Below, one piece after another: positions 1 to 6,896 of a DNA stretch of 19,236 nucleotides. Within the stretch, counting starts at the first letter, position 1, and each line of letters begins with the position of its first letter. The notes beneath the pieces were generated by a model, which saw only the letters and a list, made by a program, of their open reading frames with translations, was not told where the DNA came from and made no database searches. Position numbers and translations under genes: made by a program. The DNA comes from an uncultured Pseudomonadota bacterium (GTDB lineage Bacteria > Pseudomonadota > Gammaproteobacteria > Burkholderiales > SG8-41): the NCBI GenBank assembly GCA_946885605.1, contig CAMPGR010000069.1, positions 1 to 19,236 of the forward strand. Direction: 5' to 3'.

Positions 1-831
1 CTCCTCAACGCAACCGTCATCGGCATAGCGCTCGCCTTGCCCGCCGGTTTTCACGTCGCGTTGAGCGAGCTGCAGACCTACGCGGAGGAGCTTGCAGCGG
101 CGCCGCAGCTGTCGCTCTTCATGGCGCGCAATGCGCAAGCCGCGGAAGTCGCCCGCATCGAGGCGCGCCTCAAGCATCACGCCGCCGTGCGGCGCTACGT
201 CCACGTCCCGCCGGATGAAGCGCTGCGCCGCATCCGCGCCGCGAGCGGGCTCGCCGACGTGATCGACAGTCTCGAACGCAATCCGCTGCCTGACGCGTTT
301 GTCGTCGATGCGGCGGACGGCACGGCACAGAACCTCGAAGCGCTGCGCGAGGAGTTCCGCAAGTGGCCGCGGGTCGAGCACGTCCAGCTCGATTCGGTGT
401 GGGCGCAACGGCTCGAGGCATTGCTCGATCTCGGTCGGCTGGCAGCGGTCATGCTCGGCACCCTGCTCGCCTTTGCGCTCGTTGCAGTGACGTTCAACAC
501 CATACGGCTGCAGATCCTGACCCAGCGCGCGGAGATCGAGGTCGCGAGCCTGGTCGGCGCGACTTATCCCTTCATCCGGCGGCCGTTTCTCTACTTCGGC
601 ACACTGATCGGGCTCGCCGGCGGCATCGCGGCGTGGGCCATACTGTTTGTGGCGCTGTACTTGTTCAACGAGCGGCTCGCGGGGGTGTCGGCACTCTACG
701 GCGCCACGGTCCGGCTCGAACCGTTGAGCGTCGCCGACAGCGCGAGCCTGCTCCTTTTTTCATCCGGGCTGGGCTGGCTGGGGGCGCGGCTTTCGGTGGC
801 TCGGCACCTGTCCCAAGGCGAAGCGTTGTGA
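1..831 (+). CDS. ftsX: Cell division protein FtsX, 5'-truncated by the window edge
   Basis: FtsX is the membrane subunit of the FtsEX ABC-like complex, which sits at the division septum and activates peptidoglycan hydrolases. The reading frame is open from base 1, so the start lies upstream; 276 codons are present. The first visible residues (LLNATVIGIALALPAG) are the first membrane segment. A periplasmic domain of roughly 130 residues follows, then three hydrophobic segments near RLAAVMLGTLLAFALVAVTF, FGTLIGLAGGIAAWAILFVAL and the C-terminal SLLLFSSGLGWLGARLSV. The cytoplasmic stretch ILTQRAEIEVASLVGAT is the conserved FtsX loop before the third segment. It ends 135 bases before rpoH in the same direction; an ftsE(Y)-ftsX-rpoH order is common in proteobacteria. 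A TTG at 37 is not the real start because homology runs through it. Family call is firm. Confidence 0.93.
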   Translation, partial: LLNATVIGIALALPAGFHVALSELQTYAEELAAAPQLSLFMARNAQAAEVARIEARLKHHAAVRRYVHVPPDEALRRIRAASGLADVIDSLERNPLPDAFVVDAADGTAQNLEALREEFRKWPRVEHVQLDSVWAQRLEALLDLGRLAAVMLGTLLAFALVAVTFNTIRLQILTQRAEIEVASLVGATYPFIRRPFLYFGTLIGLAGGIAAWAILFVALYLFNERLAGVSALYGATVRLEPLSVADSASLLLFSSGLGWLGARLSVARHLSQGEAL

Positions 832-911
832 CGCATGTATTTGTTTTAATGGTTAAGTTAGTATGGCACTCGGCCTCATCGCGCGGCCTTCCCATTGAAC
901 TTTGGCGCTCG

Positions 912-938
912 TTGGCACTCCCATGACGAGAGTGCTAA
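912..938 (+). promoter_or_regulatory. CIRCE element (HrcA operator) upstream of rpoH
   Basis: The sequence reads TTGGCACTC, nine bases, then GAGTGCTAA. The known CIRCE consensus is TTAGCACTC-N9-GAGTGCTAA, so 17 of 18 arm bases match and the spacer is exactly nine. HrcA repressor binds this inverted repeat. The element covers the candidate -35 (912-917) and reaches into the -10 (936-941) of the rpoH promoter, the usual position for repression. This is seen directly; HrcA binding is inferred, since hrcA is not in the window. Confidence 0.92.
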
Positions 939-941
939 ACT
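912..941 (+). promoter_or_regulatory. Candidate sigma-70 promoter of rpoH, overlapped by CIRCE
   Basis: A -35 box TTGGCA (912-917) is followed after 18 bases by a -10 box TAAACT (936-941), preceded by TGC (933-935), which gives an extended -10. The predicted transcript starts near 948, leaving a leader of only about 20 bases that contains the GAAGGGGG ribosome binding site (951-958). The boxes are each 4/6 matches, so the call rests mainly on position and on the overlap with the operator. Confidence 0.55.
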
Positions 942-966
942 TCCAGCCGAGAAGGGGGTATCAAGC

Positions 967-1818
967 ATGAGCAACTACGCGTTAACGCTGCCGTCGGTCG
1001 CCGGCAGCCTGGAAAGCTATGTCCAGACCGTCAACAGCTTCCCGATCCTGACTCAGGATCAGGAGGTGGAGTACGCGCGCCGTTACCGCCGCCATAGCGA
1101 CCTCGAGGCGGCGCGCGAGCTGGTCCTGTCGCACCTGCGCGTTGTCGTTGCGATCGCGCGGGGTTACACCGGTTACGGGCTGCCGCAAGCCGACCTCATC
1201 CAGGAAGGCAACATCGGTCTCATGAAGGCGGTGAAACGCTTCGACCCCGAGCGGGGGGTACGGCTGGTATCGTTCGCGGTGCACTGGATCCGCGCGGAGA
1301 TCCACGAGTTCATCCTGCGCAATTGGCGCATCGTCAAGGTCGCCACGACCAAGGCCCAGCGCAAGCTCTTCTTCAACCTGAGGAGCCTGAAGCAGAACCT
1401 GGGCACGATGGGAAGCGATGAGGTGAAGGAGGTCGCGGACCAGCTCGGGGTGAAGGCGCGCGAGGTGGTCGAGATGGAAACCCGGCTCGGCGGTCAGGAC
1501 ATTGCGCTCGAGCCGGTTGGCGACGAAGACGACGAGACCGTGGCGCCGATCGCGTATCTTGCCGCGGAGGACGCGGAACCCGGCCGGCTCATCGAGCAGG
1601 AGCAGACCGCGCGCCTGCGTGGCGAAGGTCTGGAGAAAGCGCTCGACAGCCTGGATGCGCGCAGCCGCCGCATCATCGAGGCGCGCTGGCTGAGGGAGAA
1701 AGAGAGTGCGACGCTGCACGATCTCGCGGCCGAATTCGGCGTCTCCGCCGAGCGTATCCGCCAGATCGAAGCGAAGGCGCTCTCCAAGATGAAAGGCGTG
1801 ATCTCCCGGAGCGCCTGA
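967..1818 (+). CDS. rpoH: RNA polymerase heat-shock sigma factor RpoH (sigma-32)
   Basis: RpoH directs RNA polymerase to heat-shock promoters (chaperones, proteases). The 283-residue product matches the usual length of about 284. Core-binding and -10 recognition regions are clear: DLIQEGNIGLMKAVKRF (about 76-92) and SFAVHWIRAEIHEFILRNW (about 102-120). The diagnostic RpoH box QRKLFFNLR lies at about 131-139, which separates RpoH from other group 2/3 sigma factors. The C-terminal helix-turn-helix LAAEFGVSAERIRQIEAKAL is region 4.2. ATG at 967 is chosen because GAAGGGGG ends eight bases upstream; the in-frame TTG at 895 would run through the promoter and CIRCE. The CIRCE site suggests that HrcA represses transcription. 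A strong terminator follows 23 bases after the stop. Confidence 0.97.
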   Translation: MSNYALTLPSVAGSLESYVQTVNSFPILTQDQEVEYARRYRRHSDLEAARELVLSHLRVVVAIARGYTGYGLPQADLIQEGNIGLMKAVKRFDPERGVRLVSFAVHWIRAEIHEFILRNWRIVKVATTKAQRKLFFNLRSLKQNLGTMGSDEVKEVADQLGVKAREVVEMETRLGGQDIALEPVGDEDDETVAPIAYLAAEDAEPGRLIEQEQTARLRGEGLEKALDSLDARSRRIIEARWLREKESATLHDLAAEFGVSAERIRQIEAKALSKMKGVISRSA

Positions 1819-1841
1819 CGACGCCCGGGCATCGATCGCAC

Positions 1842-1872
1842 AGGCCCTGCTTTTCCAGGGCCTTTTCTTTTT
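1842..1872 (+). terminator. Rho-independent terminator of rpoH
   Basis: Stem arms AGGCCCTG (1842-1849) and CAGGGCCT (1856-1863) enclose a six-base loop and run into a T-rich tract (TTTTCTTTTT, 1863-1872). It lies between the stop of rpoH and the convergent stop of the senC gene at 1888. In the minus direction no T-tract follows the stem, so it should act mainly on rpoH transcripts. Confidence 0.9.
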
Positions 1873-1887
1873 ACGCCGCCTATAACG

Positions 1888-2478
1888 CTACGCGCCCTGC
1901 AGCAGCAGCCGGATATCGTGCAGCAGCGTGTTCGCGCCCGCGCCGTACTGCGCGAAAAGTCGCAGCCGGCCGTGCGGATCGAGTATGTAGGTGCCGGCCG
2001 AGTGATCCATGCTGTAATCGCCCCCCGGCTGCGGCTGTTTCTGATAGAAGATCTTGAACTCTTTCGCAGCCTGCGCCGTCGCCGCCGCATCGCCATGCAG
2101 GCCGACGAAGTCGGGATGAAACGACGGGACGTACTGACGCAGCCGTTCCGGCGTATCGCGTTCCGGATCAACCGTGACGAACAGCACCTGCAGCTTCTCG
2201 GCGTCCGGCCCGAGCGCTTTCGCAACCTGCGCGAGTTCGGCCAACGTCGTCGGGCATACGTCGGGGCAGCTCATGAAGCCAAAAAACAGCACGACGACCT
2301 TTCCCCGGAAATCGTCGAGCGTGCGCGCTTTCCCGTTATGGTCGGTGAGCGCGAGCGATTTGCCGAACGGGGCGCCGGTTACGTCGGTCAGCTGGAATTT
2401 GGGCGCAGACGAGTGCTGCTCACAGCCCGTGAGGGTTGCGAGGAGGACAAGCAGGCAGAGAACAAGAAAGCTACGCAT
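1888..2478 (-). CDS. SCO1/SenC family copper chaperone lipoprotein
   Basis: Sco proteins bind copper and act as thiol redox factors when the CuA centre of oxidase subunit II is built. The N-terminus (RSFLVLCLLVLLATLTGC) is a lipoprotein signal with lipobox LTGC, so the mature protein is predicted to be anchored at the periplasmic face. The thioredoxin-like fold carries the CPDVC motif (Cys 71 and 75 counted from this ATG) and the third copper ligand His in DHSAGTYILDP (about residue 159). The VTVDPERDTPERL segment is also typical. Start: ATG at 2478 is preferred; a GTG at 2484 is in frame and equally possible, and neither has a clear ribosome binding site. It is the last gene of the minus-strand assembly operon, 16 to 22 bases after ctaB. 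Confidence 0.93.
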   Translation of the reverse strand: MRSFLVLCLLVLLATLTGCEQHSSAPKFQLTDVTGAPFGKSLALTDHNGKARTLDDFRGKVVVLFFGFMSCPDVCPTTLAELAQVAKALGPDAEKLQVLFVTVDPERDTPERLRQYVPSFHPDFVGLHGDAAATAQAAKEFKIFYQKQPQPGGDYSMDHSAGTYILDPHGRLRLFAQYGAGANTLLHDIRLLLQGA

Positions 2479-2500
2479 GCCCACGGGTTAGCGCCGCCCG

Positions 2501-3394
2501 CTAGAACCGGAAATAATGATCGACGAGGAGCGCTGCGAAGAGCGCAGTGAGATAGAAAATCGAGTAGCGGAAGGTGCGGCGGGCGAGGCTGTCGCTGTAT
2601 CGCGTGTAGATCTTTGCCGCGTAGCGCAGGAAAACCGCGCCGAGCGCAACGGCGCAGGCGAGGTAGAGGTAGCCGCTCATCCGCGTCGCGAATGGCGCGA
2701 GCGAGCACGCGAAAAGGATGATCGTATAGAGCAGCACGTGGAGCCGCGTAAAGCGGTCGCCGTGCGTGACAGGCAGCATCGGCAACCCGGCCTTTGCGTA
2801 GTCGAGCTTGCGGTAGAGCGCGAGCGACCAGAAGTGGGGCGGCGTCCACGCGAAGATGATGAGAAAGAGCAGCAAGGCATCGGCCGAGATCTCGCCCGTC
2901 ACTGCGGTCCAGCCGAGCACCGGCGGCATCGCGCCCGAAGCCCCGCCAATCACGATGTTCTGCGGCGTCATCGGCTTGAGGATCACCGTATAGATCACCG
3001 CGTAGCCGATGAAGGTCGCGAGCGTGAGCCACATCGTGAGGTCGTTCACCCAGTGATGGAGCACCGCGAGGCCAATCCCGCCGATCGCGCCCGAGAAAAC
3101 GAGCGTCTGCCCCGACGTGAGCCGCCCGCTCGGCAGCGGGCGCGCGCGGGTACGCAACATGACGGCGTCGATTTTCTGCTCCACGAGGCAGTTCACGGCT
3201 GCCGCAGCCCCTGCGATGAGCGCAATACCCGCTGTGCCGGCGACGAGAGCCTGGAGCGGCACCATGCCGGGTGTGGCCAGGCACATGCCGATGACGGCGG
3301 TGAACACGATGAGCGACACCACCCGCGGCTTCGTCAGCTGGTAGAACTGATAGGCTCGCGATGACGAGTACGCGCGGGCGACGCTGGAGGACAT
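2501..3394 (-). CDS. ctaB: Protoheme IX farnesyltransferase (heme O synthase)
   Basis: This UbiA-family membrane enzyme transfers a farnesyl group to heme B, giving heme O, the first step toward the heme A of the oxidase. The 297-residue product has the expected length and about nine hydrophobic segments. The first prenyl-diphosphate/Mg motif region is [20 protein letters not shown] (Asn68, Asp76, RTRARPL 81-87). The second conserved block is [17 protein letters not shown] followed by PPVLGW (about 135-162). The start codon directly follows the ctaA stop (TAGATG), so the two are translationally linked and their products act in sequence. The name cyoE is also used for this family. Confidence 0.97.
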   Translation of the reverse strand: MSSSVARAYSSSRAYQFYQLTKPRVVSLIVFTAVIGMCLATPGMVPLQALVAGTAGIALIAGAAAAVNCLVEQKIDAVMLRTRARPLPSGRLTSGQTLVFSGAIGGIGLAVLHHWVNDLTMWLTLATFIGYAVIYTVILKPMTPQNIVIGGASGAMPPVLGWTAVTGEISADALLLFLIIFAWTPPHFWSLALYRKLDYAKAGLPMLPVTHGDRFTRLHVLLYTIILFACSLAPFATRMSGYLYLACAVALGAVFLRYAAKIYTRYSDSLARRTFRYSIFYLTALFAALLVDHYFRF

Positions 3395-4387
3395 CTAGCG
3401 AGGGGGCTGCGAAGAAAGGCGGGAGTTTAGCATCACCAGCGCAGCGAGCAAAAGCGCGGCGACACCGTTATGCGCGACCGCCACCACCAGGGGCAGGCGC
3501 AGGAGCACGTTCGCGATGCCAAGGCCTATCTGAACGAGCAGTAGCGCGAGCACAAGCGAAGCGTGGGCGCGCAAGGCCGGCTCACGCAGGGCGGCGAGCG
3601 CGAGCCCGCCGACGACCAAGAGCACCGCGAGCGCACCCACCCGGTGCGTCCACTGGATTGCAGTCAGCGCCTCGTGCGAGAGCGGCGCCCCAGCGGCGGT
3701 AACGCCCAGATCGCGGACCAGGTGAAACGCGTGGCGAAAATCCATCGCGGGGAACCACTCGCCGCCGCACGTCGGAAAATCCACGCATGCGAGCGCCGCG
3801 TAATTCGCCGAGACCCAGCCGCCGAGTGCGATCTGGGCGATCACGATGAGAAGCGCAAATGTCGCCCAGCCGCGCAAGGCCCGTGCCGTGCCACCCCGCC
3901 CTTCGTTCGCTCGACGCTGGCGCAGCGCAAGGCCCGTGAGGAGCGCGAGCGTCGCCATGCCGCCGAGCAGGTGCAGCGTGACAATCACGGGCTTCAGCAG
4001 CATCGTCACCGTCCACATGCCGAGCGCGGCCTGAAAGGCGACGAGTGCGAGCAACGCCGTCGCGAGCAGCGGCGACTGCCCGAGGGCGGCACGCCGACGC
4101 CACGCGAGGACCGCGATCGCGAGGATGAGCAGCCCCAGCGTTCCCGCGATGTAGCGGTGGAACATCTCCTTGCGCGCGCGCACCACGTCCACCGGCTGGT
4201 TGAATTCGGCGTGCGCGCGCGCGATCTCGTGCGCCTGCTCGGGCACGCCGACGAGCTGCCCGTAACATCCGGGCCAATCCGGACAACCCAGCCCGGCGTC
4301 CTCCAAGCGCACGTATGCGCCGACGACGATGACGACGAACGCAAAGCAGGCGGTAAAAAAGACGATACGGCGGAACGTTACCGCCAT
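3395..4387 (-). CDS. ctaA: Heme A synthase CtaA (COX15 family)
   Basis: CtaA oxidises the C8 methyl of heme O to a formyl group, giving heme A, in the cytoplasmic membrane. The 330-residue protein has eight predicted membrane segments in two homologous halves. The conserved His ligands are visible: His77 in EMFHR, His139 in VTLHLLGG, His248 in WTHRVGA and His306 in VAHNGVA. The extracytoplasmic Cys pair CPDWPGC (35/41) and a second pair CVDFPTC (201/207) are present; the first is a hallmark of many bacterial CtaA. The start overlaps the upstream Sco-like gene by ten bases, and the stop abuts ctaB. Confidence 0.96.
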   Translation of the reverse strand: MAVTFRRIVFFTACFAFVVIVVGAYVRLEDAGLGCPDWPGCYGQLVGVPEQAHEIARAHAEFNQPVDVVRARKEMFHRYIAGTLGLLILAIAVLAWRRRAALGQSPLLATALLALVAFQAALGMWTVTMLLKPVIVTLHLLGGMATLALLTGLALRQRRANEGRGGTARALRGWATFALLIVIAQIALGGWVSANYAALACVDFPTCGGEWFPAMDFRHAFHLVRDLGVTAAGAPLSHEALTAIQWTHRVGALAVLLVVGGLALAALREPALRAHASLVLALLLVQIGLGIANVLLRLPLVVAVAHNGVAALLLAALVMLNSRLSSQPPR

Positions 4388-4959
4388 TTCGAGTGCCTCA
4401 GCAGTCTGCCCATGTCTTTCAGGATGCGGCGGGGATCGGCATTCCTTGGGTAGCGCATCATGAGATTCCCGAGCGGATCGACGACATAGATGTGGTCCTC
4501 CGGCGTGTGCGCAGCCGGGAAGGCGGCAAGCAGCGCGCTTTTTGAGGCGCGCACGACGAGGAGACCTTCGTGGGCGGCAAGGAGGACCGGATCGGGTCGG
4601 TTTTCATCGCTCACGAGCCACACGCGCTCGACACGTTCGGCCTCCTTGCCCTGAGCGAGCCGCACCTGGCGCAGGTATACGAGCTTCTCCTGGCACCAAG
4701 CATGGCATTGACCGCCGTCGACAACGGTGAGCACCCACTTACCGCGCAGATCACTCCACTCGAATGCCGCGCTGTCGAGTGTGTACAACTGCGCACGCGG
4801 CAAAGGACGCGGCTCGAGAAGCTCGCCGTAATTCACCTGCTCGGAAGGCTGCAACCAATAGTAGGCGATATACGAGGCGGCGATCGGCGCGATACAGAGC
4901 GCAATCAATATCCAGAGCGGCCAGCGGCTCGTCTTAGCTTTCGCGATTTCTTCGGACAT
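4378..4959 (-). CDS. Membrane-anchored Sco/thioredoxin-like protein, putative oxidase assembly factor
   Basis: A 193-residue protein with one N-terminal membrane segment (about 14-35, WPLWILIALCIAPIAASYIA) and a periplasmic domain. It resembles Sco: LRGKWVLTVVDGGQCHAWC parallels the RGK...CxxxC block of Sco, with Cys85 and Cys89. DHIYVVDPLGNLMMRYP (His156) parallels the Sco block with its copper-ligand His, though the His-to-Tyr spacing is three residues shorter. From memory, similar genes lie between ctaA and surf1 in many betaproteobacteria and are variously misnamed; I know of no assigned function. It overlaps surf1 by 26 bases and ctaA by 10, so it is co-translated with heme A and assembly genes. 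A copper or thiol role is inference. No clear ribosome binding site precedes the ATG. Confidence 0.8.
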   Translation of the reverse strand: MSEEIAKAKTSRWPLWILIALCIAPIAASYIAYYWLQPSEQVNYGELLEPRPLPRAQLYTLDSAAFEWSDLRGKWVLTVVDGGQCHAWCQEKLVYLRQVRLAQGKEAERVERVWLVSDENRPDPVLLAAHEGLLVVRASKSALLAAFPAAHTPEDHIYVVDPLGNLMMRYPRNADPRRILKDMGRLLRHSKWR

Positions 4960-5653
4960 GTGTAACGAGATAGAAAATCAGTATCGCTGCCGACAGCGCG
5001 AACCATTGGAACGCATACCCGTAGTGTTTCTCGACGCCGGTGTCGGGCAGCGGCCAGTCGCGTACCAGCCCATCGTCCGCCGCGCCGGCATCATGCTGCT
5101 GTATCACGAAAGGCTGGATCGCGATCGGCATCGCAACGCGATAGCGCTCGATGGTAAGGTTCTGCCATACCCGGCCCTGCGCAACCTCGCCCGACAGTTC
5201 GAGAAAGCGGGGGCTTGGCACCACGGCGCGGCCGCGCACGACCTGCACGCCGCGCGGCGTCTTCACTTCCGGCAGCCGCGCGCGGTCGGGCTCCGCCGCG
5301 ATCCATCCGCGGTTCACCAGCACGTAGCGCCCGCTCTCGCCGAGCCTGAGGGGCATCACCACCTGATAGCCGACCCGCCCGCGCCACACACGGTTGTCGA
5401 GAAGCAGCGCATGCTTCGGTTCGAACTCGCCGCGCGCTTCAACGCGCCGCAGTTCGACATCCCGCGCATCGAGCTCGCGCTCGGCAACGTGGACGGGCGG
5501 CTCCTGCGCGAGGCGCTCAATGCGTGCCGCGAGCGCGGCTTTTTCCTGGCCGCGGCCATACTGCCAGAAGCCGAGCGCGACGGTCAGCGCAATACCCGCC
5601 GCCGCAGCAAGCGTCGGCCAGAGGTTCCAGCGAAAGTTAAGCCTGGCGGCCAT
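4934..5653 (-). CDS. SURF1 family cytochrome oxidase assembly protein
   Basis: SURF1 proteins help insert heme A into oxidase subunit I. The product is 239 residues, with the family's two terminal membrane segments and a periplasmic domain between. Signature blocks are ALGFWQYGRGQEKAAL near the first segment, LLDNRVWRGRVGYQVVMPL, YVLVNRGWI, and the C-terminal HYGYAFQWFALSAAILIFY. ATG at 5653 is chosen because the family begins with a short basic stretch (MAARLNFRWNLWPTLA). An upstream in-frame ATG at 5689 would add 12 residues and run into the candidate promoter of the divergent gene. It heads the minus-strand assembly operon surf1-Scolike-ctaA-ctaB-senC. Confidence 0.94.
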   Translation of the reverse strand: MAARLNFRWNLWPTLAAAAGIALTVALGFWQYGRGQEKAALAARIERLAQEPPVHVAERELDARDVELRRVEARGEFEPKHALLLDNRVWRGRVGYQVVMPLRLGESGRYVLVNRGWIAAEPDRARLPEVKTPRGVQVVRGRAVVPSPRFLELSGEVAQGRVWQNLTIERYRVAMPIAIQPFVIQQHDAGAADDGLVRDWPLPDTGVEKHYGYAFQWFALSAAILIFYLVTHVRRNRES

Positions 5654-5655
5654 CG

Positions 5656-5685
5656 TTGGCGGCGCCGCACCCCGTGCGATACACT
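5656..5685 (+). promoter_or_regulatory. Weak candidate promoter for the DUF2909 gene
   Basis: TTGGCG (5656-5661), 18 bases, then TACACT (5680-5685); both boxes are 4/6 matches to sigma-70. The spacing and position (about 21 bases before the ATG at 5707) are reasonable in a 53-base divergent gap. No experimental or comparative support can be seen here. Confidence 0.35.
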
Positions 5686-5706
5686 GCATGCCAAGCCGTC
5701 CCGCCC

Positions 5707-5904
5707 ATGAAAATCATCGTCCTCACGTTCATCGTCTTCATACTGGGAAGCCTCTTTTCGGCGCTGTACTTCCTGTTCAAGGACCGCAGCCAGTCCGACC
5801 GCGCGGTGAAGGCGCTCACCGTGCGCGTGCTGCTGTCGGTGGCGCTTTTCGCTTTGCTGATGCTCGGCTTCTACTTCGGGATCATCACCGACAAGCTGCA
5901 GTGA
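5707..5904 (+). CDS. Twin-transmembrane protein, DUF2909 family
   Basis: A 65-residue protein made almost wholly of two membrane helices, IIVLTFIVFILGSLFSALYFLF and VRVLLSVALFALLMLGFYFGII, joined by the charged loop KDRSQSDRAVKALT. This size and layout match the DUF2909 twin-transmembrane family found near oxidase genes in beta- and gammaproteobacteria. Its role is unknown to me. It is the only plus-strand gene inside the cta region, divergent from surf1 by 53 bases and convergent with ctaE. Its stop codon (TGA at 5902-5904) merges with the A-run that forms the T-tract of the opposing ctaE terminator. No good ribosome binding site is seen before the ATG. Confidence 0.85.
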   Translation: MKIIVLTFIVFILGSLFSALYFLFKDRSQSDRAVKALTVRVLLSVALFALLMLGFYFGIITDKLQ

Positions 5905-5930
5905 AAAAAAAGCCGCACTCTCGGTGCGGC
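5904..5930 (-). terminator. Rho-independent terminator of the ctaC-D-E operon
   Basis: Read on the minus strand, GCCGCAC, a five-base loop and GTGCGGC form a seven-pair stem (5930-5912) followed at once by eight Ts (5911-5904). This is a textbook terminator for transcripts coming from ctaE, whose stop lies 84 bases upstream. On the plus strand the hairpin lacks a T-tract, so it should not stop DUF2909 transcripts efficiently. Confidence 0.92.
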
Positions 5931-6014
5931 GCCTATTCCCCTACCGGCCGGGTCCCCCCTTGTTGTTCTTGCGCCTTCTTGTTCGCGTTATGGTTGTTCT
6001 TGGTGTTGTCGGCT

Positions 6015-6866
6015 TTATAGCCAGTAGACGAATATGAACAGCAGCAGCCACACCACGTCAACGAAGTGCCAGTACCACGCCACCGCCTCGAACCCGAAGT
6101 GATGCTCGGGGGTGAAATGTCCGGCGACCGCGCGGAACAGGATGACGATGAGCATGATCGTGCCGATCGTCACGTGCAGGCCGTGAAAGCCGGTCAGCAT
6201 GAAGAACGTGGCGCCATACGCGCCCATTGAAAGCTTCAGGTTGAGCTCGGTGATGGCATGCGCATACTCGTAAATCTGGAAACCGAGGAAGGTGAGGCCC
6301 AGCGCGATGGTCAACACGAGGCCCCAGATCAGCTGGAGCCGGTTGCCCTTGAGCAGTCCCCAGTGCGCCCACGTCACCGTGACCCCCGAAGTAAGGAGGA
6401 TCAGCGTGTTCAGTGCCGGAATGCCCCACGCGCCCATCGGCGTGAATTGCTCCTTGATGCCGGGTCCGGCAACCGGCCAATCCGGCTTGAAGCCGGGCCA
6501 GATCAACTGCTGGCTCTCGATGCTTCCCAGATCGGGCACCGAAATCACCCGCAGGTAGAAGAGCGCGCCGAAGAACGCGGCGAAGAACATCACCTCGGAG
6601 AAGATGAACCAGGCCATCCCCCAGCGGAAGGAAGTATCGACCTGCTTGTTATAGCGGCCGCTTTCGCTTTCGGCGGCGACGGTGGTGAACCAGCCCGCGA
6701 TCATGTAGAAGAGGGTCAGCAAGCCGGCGACGACGAGATATTTTCCGGGGCTCCAGCCGTTGAACCAGGAAGCCGCCCCGAGCGCCATCGAGAGCAGCGC
6801 GAACGATCCGAAGATCGGCCAGCGCGACGGCTCCGGGATGAAATAGCGGGCGGATTGACTCAGCAT
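6015..6866 (-). CDS. ctaE: Cytochrome c oxidase subunit III
   Basis: Subunit III stabilises the heme-copper oxidase core and is thought to aid proton uptake. The product is 283 residues with seven predicted membrane segments. Family blocks include FIFSEVMFFAAFFGALFYLR (with the conserved membrane Glu), PALNTLILLTSGVTVTWAHW, FFMLTGFHGLHVTIGT and the C-terminal WYWHFVDVVWLLLFIFVYW. The start follows a good ribosome binding site (GAGGGAGAA). It is the last gene of the minus-strand oxidase operon, 30 bases after DUF2970, and is followed by an unusual A-rich 3' region and the terminator at 5904-5930. Confidence 0.97.
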   Translation of the reverse strand: MLSQSARYFIPEPSRWPIFGSFALLSMALGAASWFNGWSPGKYLVVAGLLTLFYMIAGWFTTVAAESESGRYNKQVDTSFRWGMAWFIFSEVMFFAAFFGALFYLRVISVPDLGSIESQQLIWPGFKPDWPVAGPGIKEQFTPMGAWGIPALNTLILLTSGVTVTWAHWGLLKGNRLQLIWGLVLTIALGLTFLGFQIYEYAHAITELNLKLSMGAYGATFFMLTGFHGLHVTIGTIMLIVILFRAVAGHFTPEHHFGFEAVAWYWHFVDVVWLLLFIFVYWL

Positions 6867-6896
6867 GTAAGTTCTCCCTCTTCCTGATTTTCTTCG

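Noticed and set aside
895..966. In-frame TTG extension of rpoH by 24 residues
   Set aside because: It would translate through the CIRCE element and promoter; ATG at 967 has a strong ribosome binding site and gives the usual RpoH N-terminus.
5659..5668. Perfect ten-base palindrome GCGGCGCCGC between surf1 and DUF2909 as an operator
   Set aside because: Short pure-GC palindromes arise often by chance in such DNA, and nothing extends the symmetry.
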